Source of the DNA: Thermosynechococcus sp. CL-1
GTDB taxonomy: Bacteria; Cyanobacteriota; Cyanobacteriia; Thermosynechococcales; Thermosynechococcaceae
Assembly: GCF_008386235.1 (NCBI RefSeq)
Contig: NZ_CP040671.1
Location: 682,001 to 746,000, forward strand
Reading direction: 5' to 3'
Length of the DNA: 64,000 bases
The notes beneath the pieces are model-generated. The model saw only the letters and a list, made by a program, of their open reading frames with translations. It searched no databases and was not told the origin of the DNA. Below are positions 33,742-45,720 of the stretch, piece by piece. Made by a program: the position numbers and the translations under genes. Position 1 is the first letter of the stretch. Each line of letters starts with the position of its first letter.

Positions 33742-34782
33742 ATGGAAGCACAGCTGCCCCAGCAACTCAGTTTTCCATGGAATCCGATGCCTTCTGAACC
33801 GCTGGCTGAAGGTTCCCTAGCGGCTACTCCTGTTGCAGGGAGTGATAGTAGCCAAGAGCGCATCCGTTATTTAGAGCAGGCCATTGACCAATGCCAACAC
33901 TATATCAACGAGCTGAAGCAGCAACTGCGCAATCAGGCCTTTTTGGAAGACTTACTTGCTCGTACGGAAGAAACGGCTCAGATTCAACAACAGGCGATCG
34001 TTGCCCTCCAAGAACAATTGCGCTCCCAAGCCACCTGTGCTCACGAGTTGGCCGAAATGAGCCACCATCGCCAATCCTTGGAAACGATTCTTCAGCAATC
34101 GCAAACGGAAATTGAGCACCTGCATCAGGAGGTGGATCGGCTCCTCAAGGCTCAAGATGCCCTCGAGGCTAAATTGGTGAATAGCCATCGCCTCCTGCGG
34201 CAACGGGAACAGGAATATCAACTCCTTGAATCCCAACTGCGCCAAGTCCAAGAGGAAAAAGCGCTGCTGCAAACTCGCCTTGAACAAGCCCGCTCAGAGT
34301 TGAGCGATCGCCAAACCCAACTGGATGATCTCAACCGTCGCCTCACCCAAGCCAACCATTTAATTGAAACCCAAGAACGGATCATCACTGCGCTGCAACA
34401 GGCGCAAGGATCAGAGGCCAGCAAAAACAGTGTTATTCAGGGACTGAGTAAAACCCTGCTAAAAACCCAAACCAAGTTACAGGAATTGGAACGGGACTAT
34501 CAGCAGCAGCGCCTGCAATATATGACCACCCAGCACTACAACCAAGAGCTGGAGGCGCGCACTAGTCAACAACAGGAACGCCTACAACACCTAGAAGCCC
34601 AAATTGCCGAACTCCAAGAGCAAATTCTCCATCAGGCACAGCAGGCACGGGAGCAGGAAACCGCTGTTCAACACTGGAAGGATCGCTACACCGAGGCCGA
34701 GCGATCGCTAGCGCAGTTACAACGCGTCATTGCCCAAATGGCCACGGGTGGTTCCATTTCCCTGAGTGAGGTTCCTTCTTAA
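33742..34782 (+). CDS. Coiled-coil protein of unknown function
   Basis: The 346-residue product begins with a disordered-looking 35 residues and then is an almost continuous coiled coil from about residue 40 to 335, rich in Gln, Glu, Leu and Ala (for example EQAIDQCQHYINELKQQLRN). No catalytic motif, signal peptide or membrane segment is seen. It could be a scaffold or cytoskeletal filament protein. The gene follows the fibrillin gene by 59 bases and may be co-transcribed. Confidence 0.6.
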   Translation: MEAQLPQQLSFPWNPMPSEPLAEGSLAATPVAGSDSSQERIRYLEQAIDQCQHYINELKQQLRNQAFLEDLLARTEETAQIQQQAIVALQEQLRSQATCAHELAEMSHHRQSLETILQQSQTEIEHLHQEVDRLLKAQDALEAKLVNSHRLLRQREQEYQLLESQLRQVQEEKALLQTRLEQARSELSDRQTQLDDLNRRLTQANHLIETQERIITALQQAQGSEASKNSVIQGLSKTLLKTQTKLQELERDYQQQRLQYMTTQHYNQELEARTSQQQERLQHLEAQIAELQEQILHQAQQAREQETAVQHWKDRYTEAERSLAQLQRVIAQMATGGSISLSEVPS

Positions 34783-34811
34783 AGAGGATGTTTGAACAAA
34801 CCTAAATTTTG

Positions 34812-34817
34812 TATAAT
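34812..34817 (+). promoter_or_regulatory. Candidate -10 box of the flavin reductase gene
   Basis: TATAAT at 34812-34817 lies 26 bases before the ATG. The only -35-like hexamer is TTGAAC at 34792-34797, 14 bases upstream, which is short. The promoter is therefore tentative. Ribosome-site quality is poor. Confidence 0.4.
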
Positions 34818-34843
34818 AAGCCATAGTCATTACGAGTTTGTTT

Positions 34844-36378
<1,535 letters not shown>

Positions 36379-36529
36379 TCAACAATCAAAAACTCAGTAA
36401 TGTCCCAGTTCAAACAGCTGTGAATCAGCACGTACAACCTTTGGATTATTTCCGCATTATCTCACCTTGAGGGATCAAAACTGTGGGCGGTGCAGGATGC
36501 TTACAAACGTTTACGAACAACTTCAGTGT

Positions 36530-37078
36530 TCAAGCGGGTTGCAGATAGGGCAAGGCCAGATAGAAACTGGTGACGGTCTTGGCATCTTTCACTTGACCAC
36601 TATGAATCGCAGCGGCCAAGTCAGCTAGAGAAAACTCCACAATTTCAATGTGCTCGTCGGTGTCCTGAGGCGGGGGTGTCTCTAGTTTTTCCAGCTCAGT
36701 GGCCAAGTAGGCGTAGATCACTTCATCAGAATAGCCGGGGGCAATGTAAAACTCTCCCAGTTTTTGCCAATGGTGGGCGCGGTAGCCCGTTTCCTCTTCA
36801 ATTTCCCGCTCAATGGTGGCAAAAGGCTTTTCGTGATCCTCAACGGTGCCCGCTGGGAACTCCAGCAGATATTCCTCAGTGGCAAAGCGGTATTGTTTGA
36901 CAAGGATCAGGTTGCCCTCTGGGGTCACCGGCACAGCTAATGCCCCCCCTGGATGCCGCACAGTTCCCAAGATCGAGACAGACCCATGGGGCAAGCGATA
37001 TTGATTGACCTCAAATGTAAATTTACGACTGCGGCAAAAGCAGTGGCGTTCGAGGACTTCGGGGGGGATTTTCGTCAT
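36530..37078 (-). CDS. Nudix hydrolase (ADP-ribose pyrophosphatase-like)
   Basis: The 182-residue product contains a Nudix box G-TVEDHE-KPFATIE-REIEEETGY with the metal-binding glutamates, preceded by VKQYRFATEEYLLEFPAGT as in ADP-ribose and sugar-nucleotide pyrophosphatases. Hydrolysis of ADP-ribose or a related NDP-sugar is likely but the exact substrate is unknown. The gene lies five bases after map, in the same direction, and about 150 bases before hemB. Confidence 0.85.
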   Translation of the reverse strand: MTKIPPEVLERHCFCRSRKFTFEVNQYRLPHGSVSILGTVRHPGGALAVPVTPEGNLILVKQYRFATEEYLLEFPAGTVEDHEKPFATIEREIEEETGYRAHHWQKLGEFYIAPGYSDEVIYAYLATELEKLETPPPQDTDEHIEIVEFSLADLAAAIHSGQVKDAKTVTSFYLALPYLQPA

Positions 37079-37083
37079 AGGGG

Positions 37084-37908
37084 TTACACAAGCGTGCGAT
37101 CGGTGAGAATTTCGTAGCCCGTTTTGGTGACCAAGACCGTGTGCTCAAATTGGGCAGAGAGGGAATTATCAACCGTAACCGCTGTCCAGCGATCGCGCAA
37201 AATCCGCACCTGCTTTGACCCCGCATTGACAATGGGTTCGATAGCTAGGGTCATCCCTGCCCGCAGCCGCACATTCTTGAGTTCAGTGGTGCGAAAGTTA
37301 AACACCGAGGGTTCTTCGTGGAGATTGCGCCCCACGCCGTGGCCAGTAAAGTCCTCGACCACCACAAAGCCATTGGCTTCGACATAATCTTGAATAGCAC
37401 CCGCCAAATCCATGAGGTAGTTGCCTTCTTTGACCTGCTCAATGCCGCGGTAGAGGGCTTCTTCGGCAACTTTTACAAGCTTGGCCGCCTCCTCAGAGAT
37501 CTCCCCCACCGGAATCGTAATGCAAGAGTCGCCATGGAAGCCGTTGTAGTAGGCACCGGTGTCAATCTTAACGATGTCGCCATTGCGAATCACTTTGCGG
37601 GGGCTGGGAATGCCATGAACCACTTCATTATTGATGCAGGCGCAAATGGAGGCCGGAAAACCCTGATAGCCTTTGAAGCTTGGTGTTGCCCCCATTTCGC
37701 GGATGCGTTTCTCAGCATAGGCATCGAGATCCGCCGTCGTCATGCCCGGCTCAATCATTTGGGAGATTTCCTTGAGCACCGTCGCGACAATCCGCGAGGC
37801 CTGCCGCATAATCTCAATTTCTCGCTTAGATTTAATTTCAATGCCACGGCGGGGGCGAGTTTGGACAGGGGTGGTGGGGGGAGTGAGCAGACTGCCAAGG
37901 ATATTCAT
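37084..37908 (-). CDS. map: Type I methionine aminopeptidase
   Basis: Map removes N-terminal methionine from new proteins. The 274-residue product begins with a proline-rich extension and carries the metal-ligand segments [33 protein letters not shown] and MTLAIEPIV, ending with the FEHTVLVT glutamate. Cyanobacteria often hold several Map genes, so this need not be the only one. It lies between the photolyase and Nudix genes on the same strand. Confidence 0.95.
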   Translation of the reverse strand: MNILGSLLTPPTTPVQTRPRRGIEIKSKREIEIMRQASRIVATVLKEISQMIEPGMTTADLDAYAEKRIREMGATPSFKGYQGFPASICACINNEVVHGIPSPRKVIRNGDIVKIDTGAYYNGFHGDSCITIPVGEISEEAAKLVKVAEEALYRGIEQVKEGNYLMDLAGAIQDYVEANGFVVVEDFTGHGVGRNLHEEPSVFNFRTTELKNVRLRAGMTLAIEPIVNAGSKQVRILRDRWTAVTVDNSLSAQFEHTVLVTKTGYEILTDRTLV

Positions 37909-37980
37909 GGGCGCGATGCAACCGCAAAAATCGTTCTTTTTCAGGATAACGCTGTTGCGCTGATCAGGGGAATGTCAATT

Positions 37981-39423
37981 TTATCCTTGAGGGATGGGTG
38001 AACGAAAATGCGCTTGATAGAGCTGCTTAAATCGCCGCTGTTGCTGCCCGTGATCCACAATTGGCAAGGGATAACCGCAGCGATGCCGCTCTAGGGGAGA
38101 AATATTTCCCGTCACCAAATCTGCCGTGTCTAGGGATTTCAATTCCGGCAGCCAACGGCGAATGTACTCCGCCTCAGGATCAAATTTTTGCGCTTGACTG
38201 GCTGGGTTAAAAATCCGCAGCGGCTTTGGATCCATCCCACTAGAGGCACTCCACTGCCAACCGCCATTATTAGCTGCCAAGTCGCCATCAATCAGTTTTT
38301 GCATAAAGTACTGCTCACCCCATTGGGGATTGATGATTAAGTCCTTGGTGAGGAAACTGGCCACAATCATGCGGCAGCGGTTGTGCATCCAACCCGTTTC
38401 ATCGAGTTGGCGCATGGCGGCATCCACAATTGGGTAACCGGTGCGCCCCTCACACCAAGCCGCAAAGTGTTCTGCGTGATTCAGCCAAGGAAAAGTGGCA
38501 AATCCTTCACGATGGGGACGCTCCGCCAAGTGGGGAAACCAATAGAGGGCGTGCTGATAAAACTCCCGCCACGCCAATTCCTGCTGCCACGTGCGAATAC
38601 TCGTTTGTGCCTCTTCACTGCGGGCTGAGGCCATAGCGGCCTGACTGGCTGCCCAGACACGACGAATACCAATGACACCGAACTTGAGGGCAGGGCTTAA
38701 GAGGGAGGTTCCAGGTTGCGCTGGATAGTTGCGCTGCTCACCATAGTCTTGAATGTGCTGGTCAATAAAGGTCTCCAGTTGTGCTTGGGCAGCGGCTTCA
38801 CCGGGAGCAAGGATCAGTTCTCCTGACCAGTGAAATCCCAAGTCCTTGGCAGTGGGCAGCGGTATCGCCCCTAGGGCTGTGGCTGTCGCTTGTTCAGCTT
38901 CTGTCAGAGGTTCGAGGCGTTGGGGAGTGGGAGCTGGCTGCGGTTTGGCAAGGCTCGACCAGTTGCGCCAAAAGGGGGAATAGACGGTGTAAGGCTGCCC
39001 CTGTTTTGTTTGTACGGCCTCTGGGGGATGTAGGAGTTGATCCCATGTGGTTTCGACGGCAATGCCTTTTTCCTTGAGGGCAGCAGCCACAGCGCGATCG
39101 CGATCGCGACCGTAGGGTTCCACATCCTCATGCCAATGCACCGCCACCGCCCCTAAGCCACCGGCCACTTGGGGCAGAATTTGACGCGGGTCACCATGAA
39201 AAATTAAAAAGCTCCCCCCAAGTCGCTGATAGGCTTCTTGCAAGGCCTGTAGGCAACCCATGAGGTATGTCACCCGCACCGCCGCAATGTCCGAGGCACT
39301 GAGAATCGCCGGGTCAAAGCAAAAAATGCCAACCACTTTGGGAGTTTGGGTGTAGGCAGCCGCCAACCCCACACTGTCACTGAGGCGCAGATCGCGACGA
39401 TGCCAAAACAGGCGCAGGCTCAT
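37981..39423 (-). CDS. phr: Deoxyribodipyrimidine photolyase, class I
   Basis: Photolyase repairs UV-induced cyclobutane dimers with blue light. The 480-residue product has an N-terminal antenna-chromophore domain ([20 protein letters not shown]) and a C-terminal FAD domain with [52 protein letters not shown] and [13 protein letters not shown]. Its length fits the family, and the tryptophan-rich FAD site is intact. It is probably of the 8-HDF antenna type as in other cyanobacteria. Confidence 0.93.
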   Translation of the reverse strand: MSLRLFWHRRDLRLSDSVGLAAAYTQTPKVVGIFCFDPAILSASDIAAVRVTYLMGCLQALQEAYQRLGGSFLIFHGDPRQILPQVAGGLGAVAVHWHEDVEPYGRDRDRAVAAALKEKGIAVETTWDQLLHPPEAVQTKQGQPYTVYSPFWRNWSSLAKPQPAPTPQRLEPLTEAEQATATALGAIPLPTAKDLGFHWSGELILAPGEAAAQAQLETFIDQHIQDYGEQRNYPAQPGTSLLSPALKFGVIGIRRVWAASQAAMASARSEEAQTSIRTWQQELAWREFYQHALYWFPHLAERPHREGFATFPWLNHAEHFAAWCEGRTGYPIVDAAMRQLDETGWMHNRCRMIVASFLTKDLIINPQWGEQYFMQKLIDGDLAANNGGWQWSASSGMDPKPLRIFNPASQAQKFDPEAEYIRRWLPELKSLDTADLVTGNISPLERHRCGYPLPIVDHGQQQRRFKQLYQAHFRSPIPQG

Positions 39424-39444
39424 CGCCCGTCCATCCTAGGCGCC

Positions 39445-39762
39445 CTAGAAAATAGCGCCAATACATTCATTGGTTGCGGCTTTAACTTCCGGGGGTTCAT
39501 TGTCGGCAGTCATTTTCTGAAATTCCTCATAGCTCATTTTTTGTTGGAGGCGGTTTATCAGGCAAGTGCAATAGCGATCGCCGCGATCGCCAAAGCCGGG
39601 AGGCGCTTGCGCCGCAAATTTGGTTTGACACTCCTGCATAAAGACCGCGATCGCCTCTGGGGGATAAGTCGCCGCTGGCATTTCTTGGGCGAAAATAGAT
39701 AAACTCAGCAATCCCAGACCCCTACTGCTGAGAAGGCTCATCACGAGTTTGGAGAATTTCAT
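39445..39762 (-). CDS. Small secreted cysteine-containing protein
   Basis: From ATG 39762 the product has 105 residues. A signal peptide (MKFSKLVMSLLSSRG, LLSLSIFAQ) precedes a mature part with four cysteines: QECQTKF, RYCTCLINRL and ATNECIGAIF. The segment MSYEEFQKMTADNE resembles a small family of exported bacterial proteins with similar cysteine spacing, but I cannot name it. The cysteines could form two disulfides in the periplasm. It is 21 bases upstream of the photolyase start. Confidence 0.55.
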   Translation of the reverse strand: MKFSKLVMSLLSSRGLGLLSLSIFAQEMPAATYPPEAIAVFMQECQTKFAAQAPPGFGDRGDRYCTCLINRLQQKMSYEEFQKMTADNEPPEVKAATNECIGAIF

Positions 39763-39923
39763 TGGGGCGGTACCTGATCCGATTCTGGCAAAGAGCTTCC
39801 TGCGGTTGCTGCACTTCCAAACTTTTGTTGAGTTAGCGATCAAGTCATAGACAAGGATGCCACGTTTATCTATACTTGTTTTCTATCGTTTTGTGTGTCC
39901 AGTTATCGGCAAAGGAGGCTCTC

Positions 39924-40301
39924 ATTTCTGAACCACTTGCCCTCACCCAAAGCCTAAGGGGTACCCGTGAGATTCGCGATAACTATCAAGTGTTTCGCCT
40001 GACGGGTCTCATTGATGCGTTCTCCGAGTCGGCCTTTCGCAAGGTCATTAGTAAGTGTTTTGACGATGGGCCTGCCAACGTCATCTTAGACCTTTCAAAA
40101 ATTGAGTTTATTGACAGCTCTGGCCTCGGCATTTTGGTACAACTCGCCAAAAAAGCCCAAGAGCATCAGGGTCAACTGCAAATTGTCACCAATCCCCGCA
40201 TCACCCAAACGGTCAAACTCGTGCGTTTAGAAAACTTTTTGCCCCTTCAGCCGGATCTGGCGACGGCGATCGCCCAAATTACTGGCGAAACCCATTCCTA
40301 A
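39924..40301 (+). CDS. STAS-domain anti-sigma factor antagonist, probable AUU start
   Basis: The STAS domain (YQVFRLTGLIDAFSESAF, ILDLSKIEFIDSSGLGILV) is that of SpoIIAA-like anti-anti-sigma factors, with a conserved serine in DSSGLG that kinases phosphorylate. No ATG or GTG lies in frame near the domain. The best start is ATT at 39924, five bases after a perfect AAAGGAGG (39911-39918), giving SEPLALTQSLRG as in homologues I recall starting MSEPLALTQ. In-frame TTG codons at 39876 and 39891 lack a ribosome site. Confidence 0.75.
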   Translation: MSEPLALTQSLRGTREIRDNYQVFRLTGLIDAFSESAFRKVISKCFDDGPANVILDLSKIEFIDSSGLGILVQLAKKAQEHQGQLQIVTNPRITQTVKLVRLENFLPLQPDLATAIAQITGETHS

Positions 40302-40355
40302 ACATTCTGTTCCTGTGGCAGTAAAACCAAGGGGGGTCTCTTTAGCTGAAACGTC

Positions 40356-40811
40356 ATGCTGGACTCTGCTGGATTATTGCCCCTTGTCCCCCCCAAAATT
40401 CCCGCCCATCAACTGCCACCGGCGGCTTTGGCCTACTTTGGCGACGCCGTTTATGAACTCTTTATCCGCTGGCTTTTTCTAACCCCGCCCCAACGCATCA
40501 ATACCTACCACCGCCAAGTGGTGGCGCATGTGCGTGCTGAAAGTCAAGCCCGTTATATGGACTTCCTTTGGCAGCATTGCACCGAAACCGAACGCTCGAT
40601 TTTTCGTCAGGGTCGCAATGCGGCTGCCGATGGCCCAAAGCGAGTTGCCGCAAAAATTTACCGCCAAGCTACTGGCTTTGAAGCCCTACTGGGATACCTC
40701 TACCTCACCAATCCTCAACGTCTACAGGAGATTTTTCAACTGCTTGAGCGGCACATTCGCAATGAAATGAACAGCAATATCGACGAAGCAGAATCCCGTA
40801 ATGAAATGTAA
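40356..40811 (+). CDS. mrnC: Mini-ribonuclease III
   Basis: Mini-III is a nuclease with an RNase III domain but no double-stranded RNA-binding domain. In Bacillus and cyanobacteria it processes 23S rRNA. The 151-residue product has the RNase III core [27 protein letters not shown] and [12 protein letters not shown], with the metal-binding Asp and Glu. It is followed 15 bases later by atpI and may be transcribed with it. Confidence 0.88.
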   Translation: MLDSAGLLPLVPPKIPAHQLPPAALAYFGDAVYELFIRWLFLTPPQRINTYHRQVVAHVRAESQARYMDFLWQHCTETERSIFRQGRNAAADGPKRVAAKIYRQATGFEALLGYLYLTNPQRLQEIFQLLERHIRNEMNSNIDEAESRNEM

Positions 40812-40826
40812 CCACTGCGTGATAGG

Positions 40827-41297
40827 ATGCTTAGTGGCCAGTTCAAGGCATCCTCGGATGCTCCCTATTCTGCTGTGACCGTTCCCGATTCTGCTTCAGC
40901 ACCCTCTGTGCCATCAACCATTGCCAATTCCCCAAAGAAGGGCGGCTCGATGGCCGAGTTTTATCAACTCTGTCGCGAATTATTCACGACAAGCCTCGTG
41001 CTGATGGCGATCGCCTTTGGAGCGGTTTGGCTGATTTACGGCCTGAACACAGCGTTGAATTACCTTTTGGGGGCAAGTGCGAGCCTAATTTATCTGCGGC
41101 TCCTCGCCCGCAGTGTGGAGCGCCTAGGAAACGACCAGAAAAAGCTGGGGAAAACGCAGCTCCTTGTCGTCGTGGTTGTGATTATTTTGGCAGCCCGTTG
41201 GCAAGAGCTACATATTATTCCAGTGTTCTTGGGGTTCTTAACCTACAAAGCCGCCATTCTGGTCTATATGTTTCGTACGGTTTTGCCGTCCCCTTAA
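40827..41297 (+). CDS. atpI: ATP synthase accessory protein I
   Basis: This 156-residue protein has an N-terminal soluble part of about 40 residues and four hydrophobic segments from about residue 48, with YGLNTALNYLLGASASLIYL typical of AtpI. AtpI aids assembly of the c-ring or magnesium uptake in some bacteria. It heads the ATP synthase operon, as in other cyanobacteria. Confidence 0.85.
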   Translation: MLSGQFKASSDAPYSAVTVPDSASAPSVPSTIANSPKKGGSMAEFYQLCRELFTTSLVLMAIAFGAVWLIYGLNTALNYLLGASASLIYLRLLARSVERLGNDQKKLGKTQLLVVVVVIILAARWQELHIIPVFLGFLTYKAAILVYMFRTVLPSP

Positions 41298-41341
41298 CGC
41301 TGGCTCACTGTAGTGCTTAGACAACCGAGCGCGGAGGCATG

Positions 41342-42419
<1,078 letters not shown>

Positions 42420-42430
42420 TGAACCCCAGT

Positions 42431-42457
42431 GGGGGAGGCTTGGATGAGCTTTCCCCC
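42431..42457 (+). promoter_or_regulatory. Intercistronic hairpin after the c-subunit gene
   Basis: GGGGGAGGCT (42431-42440) pairs with AGCTTTCCCCC (42447-42457) with one bulge, around a loop TGGATG. It begins 11 bases after the atpE stop and ends 23 bases before atpG. No T-run follows, so it is not a terminator. It may protect the 5' mRNA segment, which would help make the excess of c subunits the enzyme needs. Confidence 0.5.
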
Positions 42458-42480
42458 GATCCCCCATTCTGGAGAGGCTG

Positions 42481-42897
42481 ATGTTTGATTTTGATGCCAC
42501 CCTACCCCTGATGGCTGTGCAATTCTTAATCTTGACCGTCATTTTGAATGCGCTGCTGTACAAGCCCTTGGGTCAGGCGCTGGACAATCGGGATGAATAT
42601 ATCCGAACCAACTTGCAGCAGGCCAAGGAGCGGTTGCAACAGGCCACTGAACTGGCTCAGCAGTATGAGCAGGAATTGGCCAGTACCCGTCGCCAAGCCC
42701 AAACCTTGATTGAAGAGGCCAGAGCCGAGGCACAAAAAATTGCCACCGCCGAAATTGCTGAAGCACAGCAGGCCGTGCAGGCAGAGTTACTCAAGATTCA
42801 AGCAGAAATTGATCAGCAAAAGCAGGCGACACTGCAAGCGCTTGAGGGTCAAGTTGCCAGCTTGAGTGAACAGTTATTAGCGAAGTTACTGGCCTAG
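42481..42897 (+). CDS. atpG: ATP synthase subunit b'
   Basis: Photosynthetic organisms have two different b-type stator subunits. This 138-residue b' has one N-terminal membrane helix ([20 protein letters not shown]) and a long charged helix, mostly coiled coil ([20 protein letters not shown]). It ends 11 bases before the b subunit ATG. The symbol follows cyanobacterial usage (atpG for b'). Confidence 0.93.
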   Translation: MFDFDATLPLMAVQFLILTVILNALLYKPLGQALDNRDEYIRTNLQQAKERLQQATELAQQYEQELASTRRQAQTLIEEARAEAQKIATAEIAEAQQAVQAELLKIQAEIDQQKQATLQALEGQVASLSEQLLAKLLA

Positions 42898-42908
42898 GAG
42901 TGTGGGTC

Positions 42909-43439
42909 ATGGACGCAGTATTTTTATTGGCAACGGAAGAAGCGGGGCATTTTGGCATTAACACCAATTTGCTCGAAACCAATGTGATCAACCTTGCCAT
43001 CATTATTGGGGTATTGGTGTATTTTGGGCGGGGCGTACTTGGCAAAACCTTGGGCGATCGCCAGCAACAAATTGCCACAGCCATTGCGGAAGCCGAAGAA
43101 CGCCAGAAAGTGGCCGCTGCCCGCCTCGCCGAAGAGCAGCAAAAACTGGCTCAGGCCAAGCAGGAGGCACAACGCATTCGCGAAGACGCCCTTGCCCGTG
43201 CCAAGGCTGCAAAGGAAGAACTCATTGCCCAAGCCAAGCGAGAAATTGAGCGCTTGAAGGAAACCGCTTCCCAAGATACCAGTGCCGCCACTGAGCGGGC
43301 GATCGCCGAAATTCGTGAGCGGATTGCTGCTATGGCACTTGCCGAGGCCGAAAACCAACTCAAAGCGCGTTTGAGCCAAAATCCAGACCTTCAACGCACC
43401 CTTGTTGATCGCAGTATTGCCCTACTAGGAGGCAAATGA
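42909..43439 (+). CDS. atpF: ATP synthase subunit b
   Basis: The 176-residue stator subunit b has a hydrophobic N-terminus (NLLETNVINLAIIIGVLVYF) and a long helical coiled coil that reaches F1. I start it at ATG 42909, which is nine bases after AGGAG (42895-42899); GTG 42900 would add three residues. Its stop overlaps the start of the delta gene. Confidence 0.93.
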   Translation: MDAVFLLATEEAGHFGINTNLLETNVINLAIIIGVLVYFGRGVLGKTLGDRQQQIATAIAEAEERQKVAAARLAEEQQKLAQAKQEAQRIREDALARAKAAKEELIAQAKREIERLKETASQDTSAATERAIAEIRERIAAMALAEAENQLKARLSQNPDLQRTLVDRSIALLGGK

Positions 43440-43993
43440 TGCAGACCACTGTCCGTGGTGAACTTGTTGAACCCTATGCCGAGGCGCTGCTGTCGTTGGC
43501 GCAAACCCACAACCTCATTGATCAGTTTCAGCAGGACACGCAGTTAATTCTGGAACTCCTTGCCAGCTCCAGTGAACTGCAACAGTTTCTTGCCAATCCC
43601 CTGATCAAGCCTGAGGCCAAAAAGAATGTGCTGCGGCAGTTGACAGTGGATAAGGTGCACGGCTACTTCCTCAACTTCTTAATGTTGCTCGTGGATCGGC
43701 GGCGAATTAACCTTCTTGGCCCTATTTGTGAGCAGTATCGTGCCCTTGTGCGCAAACTCCGCAATGTGGTCTTGGCGGAAGTCACCAGTGCTGTCGAACT
43801 CAATGACGATCAACGCCGTGCCGTGGTCGAAAAGGTCAAAGCCATGACCGGTGCTGCCGATGTGGAGCTTGTCACTGCCTGCGATCCCGAACTGATTGGT
43901 GGCGTGGTGATTAAAGTTGGCTCCCAAGTCTTTGATGCTAGTCTGCGGGGTCAACTCCGCCGCCTCAGTCTCACCTTGGCGCAAGCCGCTTAA
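43439..43993 (+). CDS. atpH: ATP synthase subunit delta
   Basis: Delta links the b/b' stalk to the top of the F1 head. The 184-residue product shows VEPYAEALLSLAQ near the start, the FLANPLIKPEAKKNVL helix and the closing GGVVIKVGSQVFDASLRGQLRR typical of OSCP/delta. The second of two tandem ATGs (43439) is better spaced from AGGAGG (43427-43432). The gene is also called atpD in some cyanobacterial papers. Confidence 0.93.
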   Translation: MQTTVRGELVEPYAEALLSLAQTHNLIDQFQQDTQLILELLASSSELQQFLANPLIKPEAKKNVLRQLTVDKVHGYFLNFLMLLVDRRRINLLGPICEQYRALVRKLRNVVLAEVTSAVELNDDQRRAVVEKVKAMTGAADVELVTACDPELIGGVVIKVGSQVFDASLRGQLRRLSLTLAQAA

Positions 43994-44006
43994 CGTCCCT
44001 TTGTAA

Positions 44007-45545
<1,539 letters not shown>

Positions 45546-45580
45546 GCGCGATCGCGCTATATCATGCTCTGAACCTGCCC

Positions 45581-45602
45581 TCTACCCAGGGTAGGTTTTT
45601 TT
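45581..45602 (+). terminator. Intrinsic terminator of the ATP synthase operon
   Basis: CTACC-CAG-GGTAG (45582-45594), extended by a T-G pair, is followed by TTTTTTT. It lies 36 bases after the atpA stop, so the operon ends here. The stem is only five to six pairs, but the T-run is good. Confidence 0.6.
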
Positions 45603-45720
45603 ATGCCTAGGCTACTCTCAAGTGTCAAAAATCATTGCAGTTTCCTTGAGCCATCCCCCTGAGCCTGCCGTCCTCTCCTACACTGGGATCCTAGGGCGAG
45701 GTTTGACAAAGGAGAAAACA

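Noticed and set aside
37318-38001. 227-codon plus-strand frame opposite map
   Set aside because: It is antisense to a conserved methionine aminopeptidase and has no protein-like motif.
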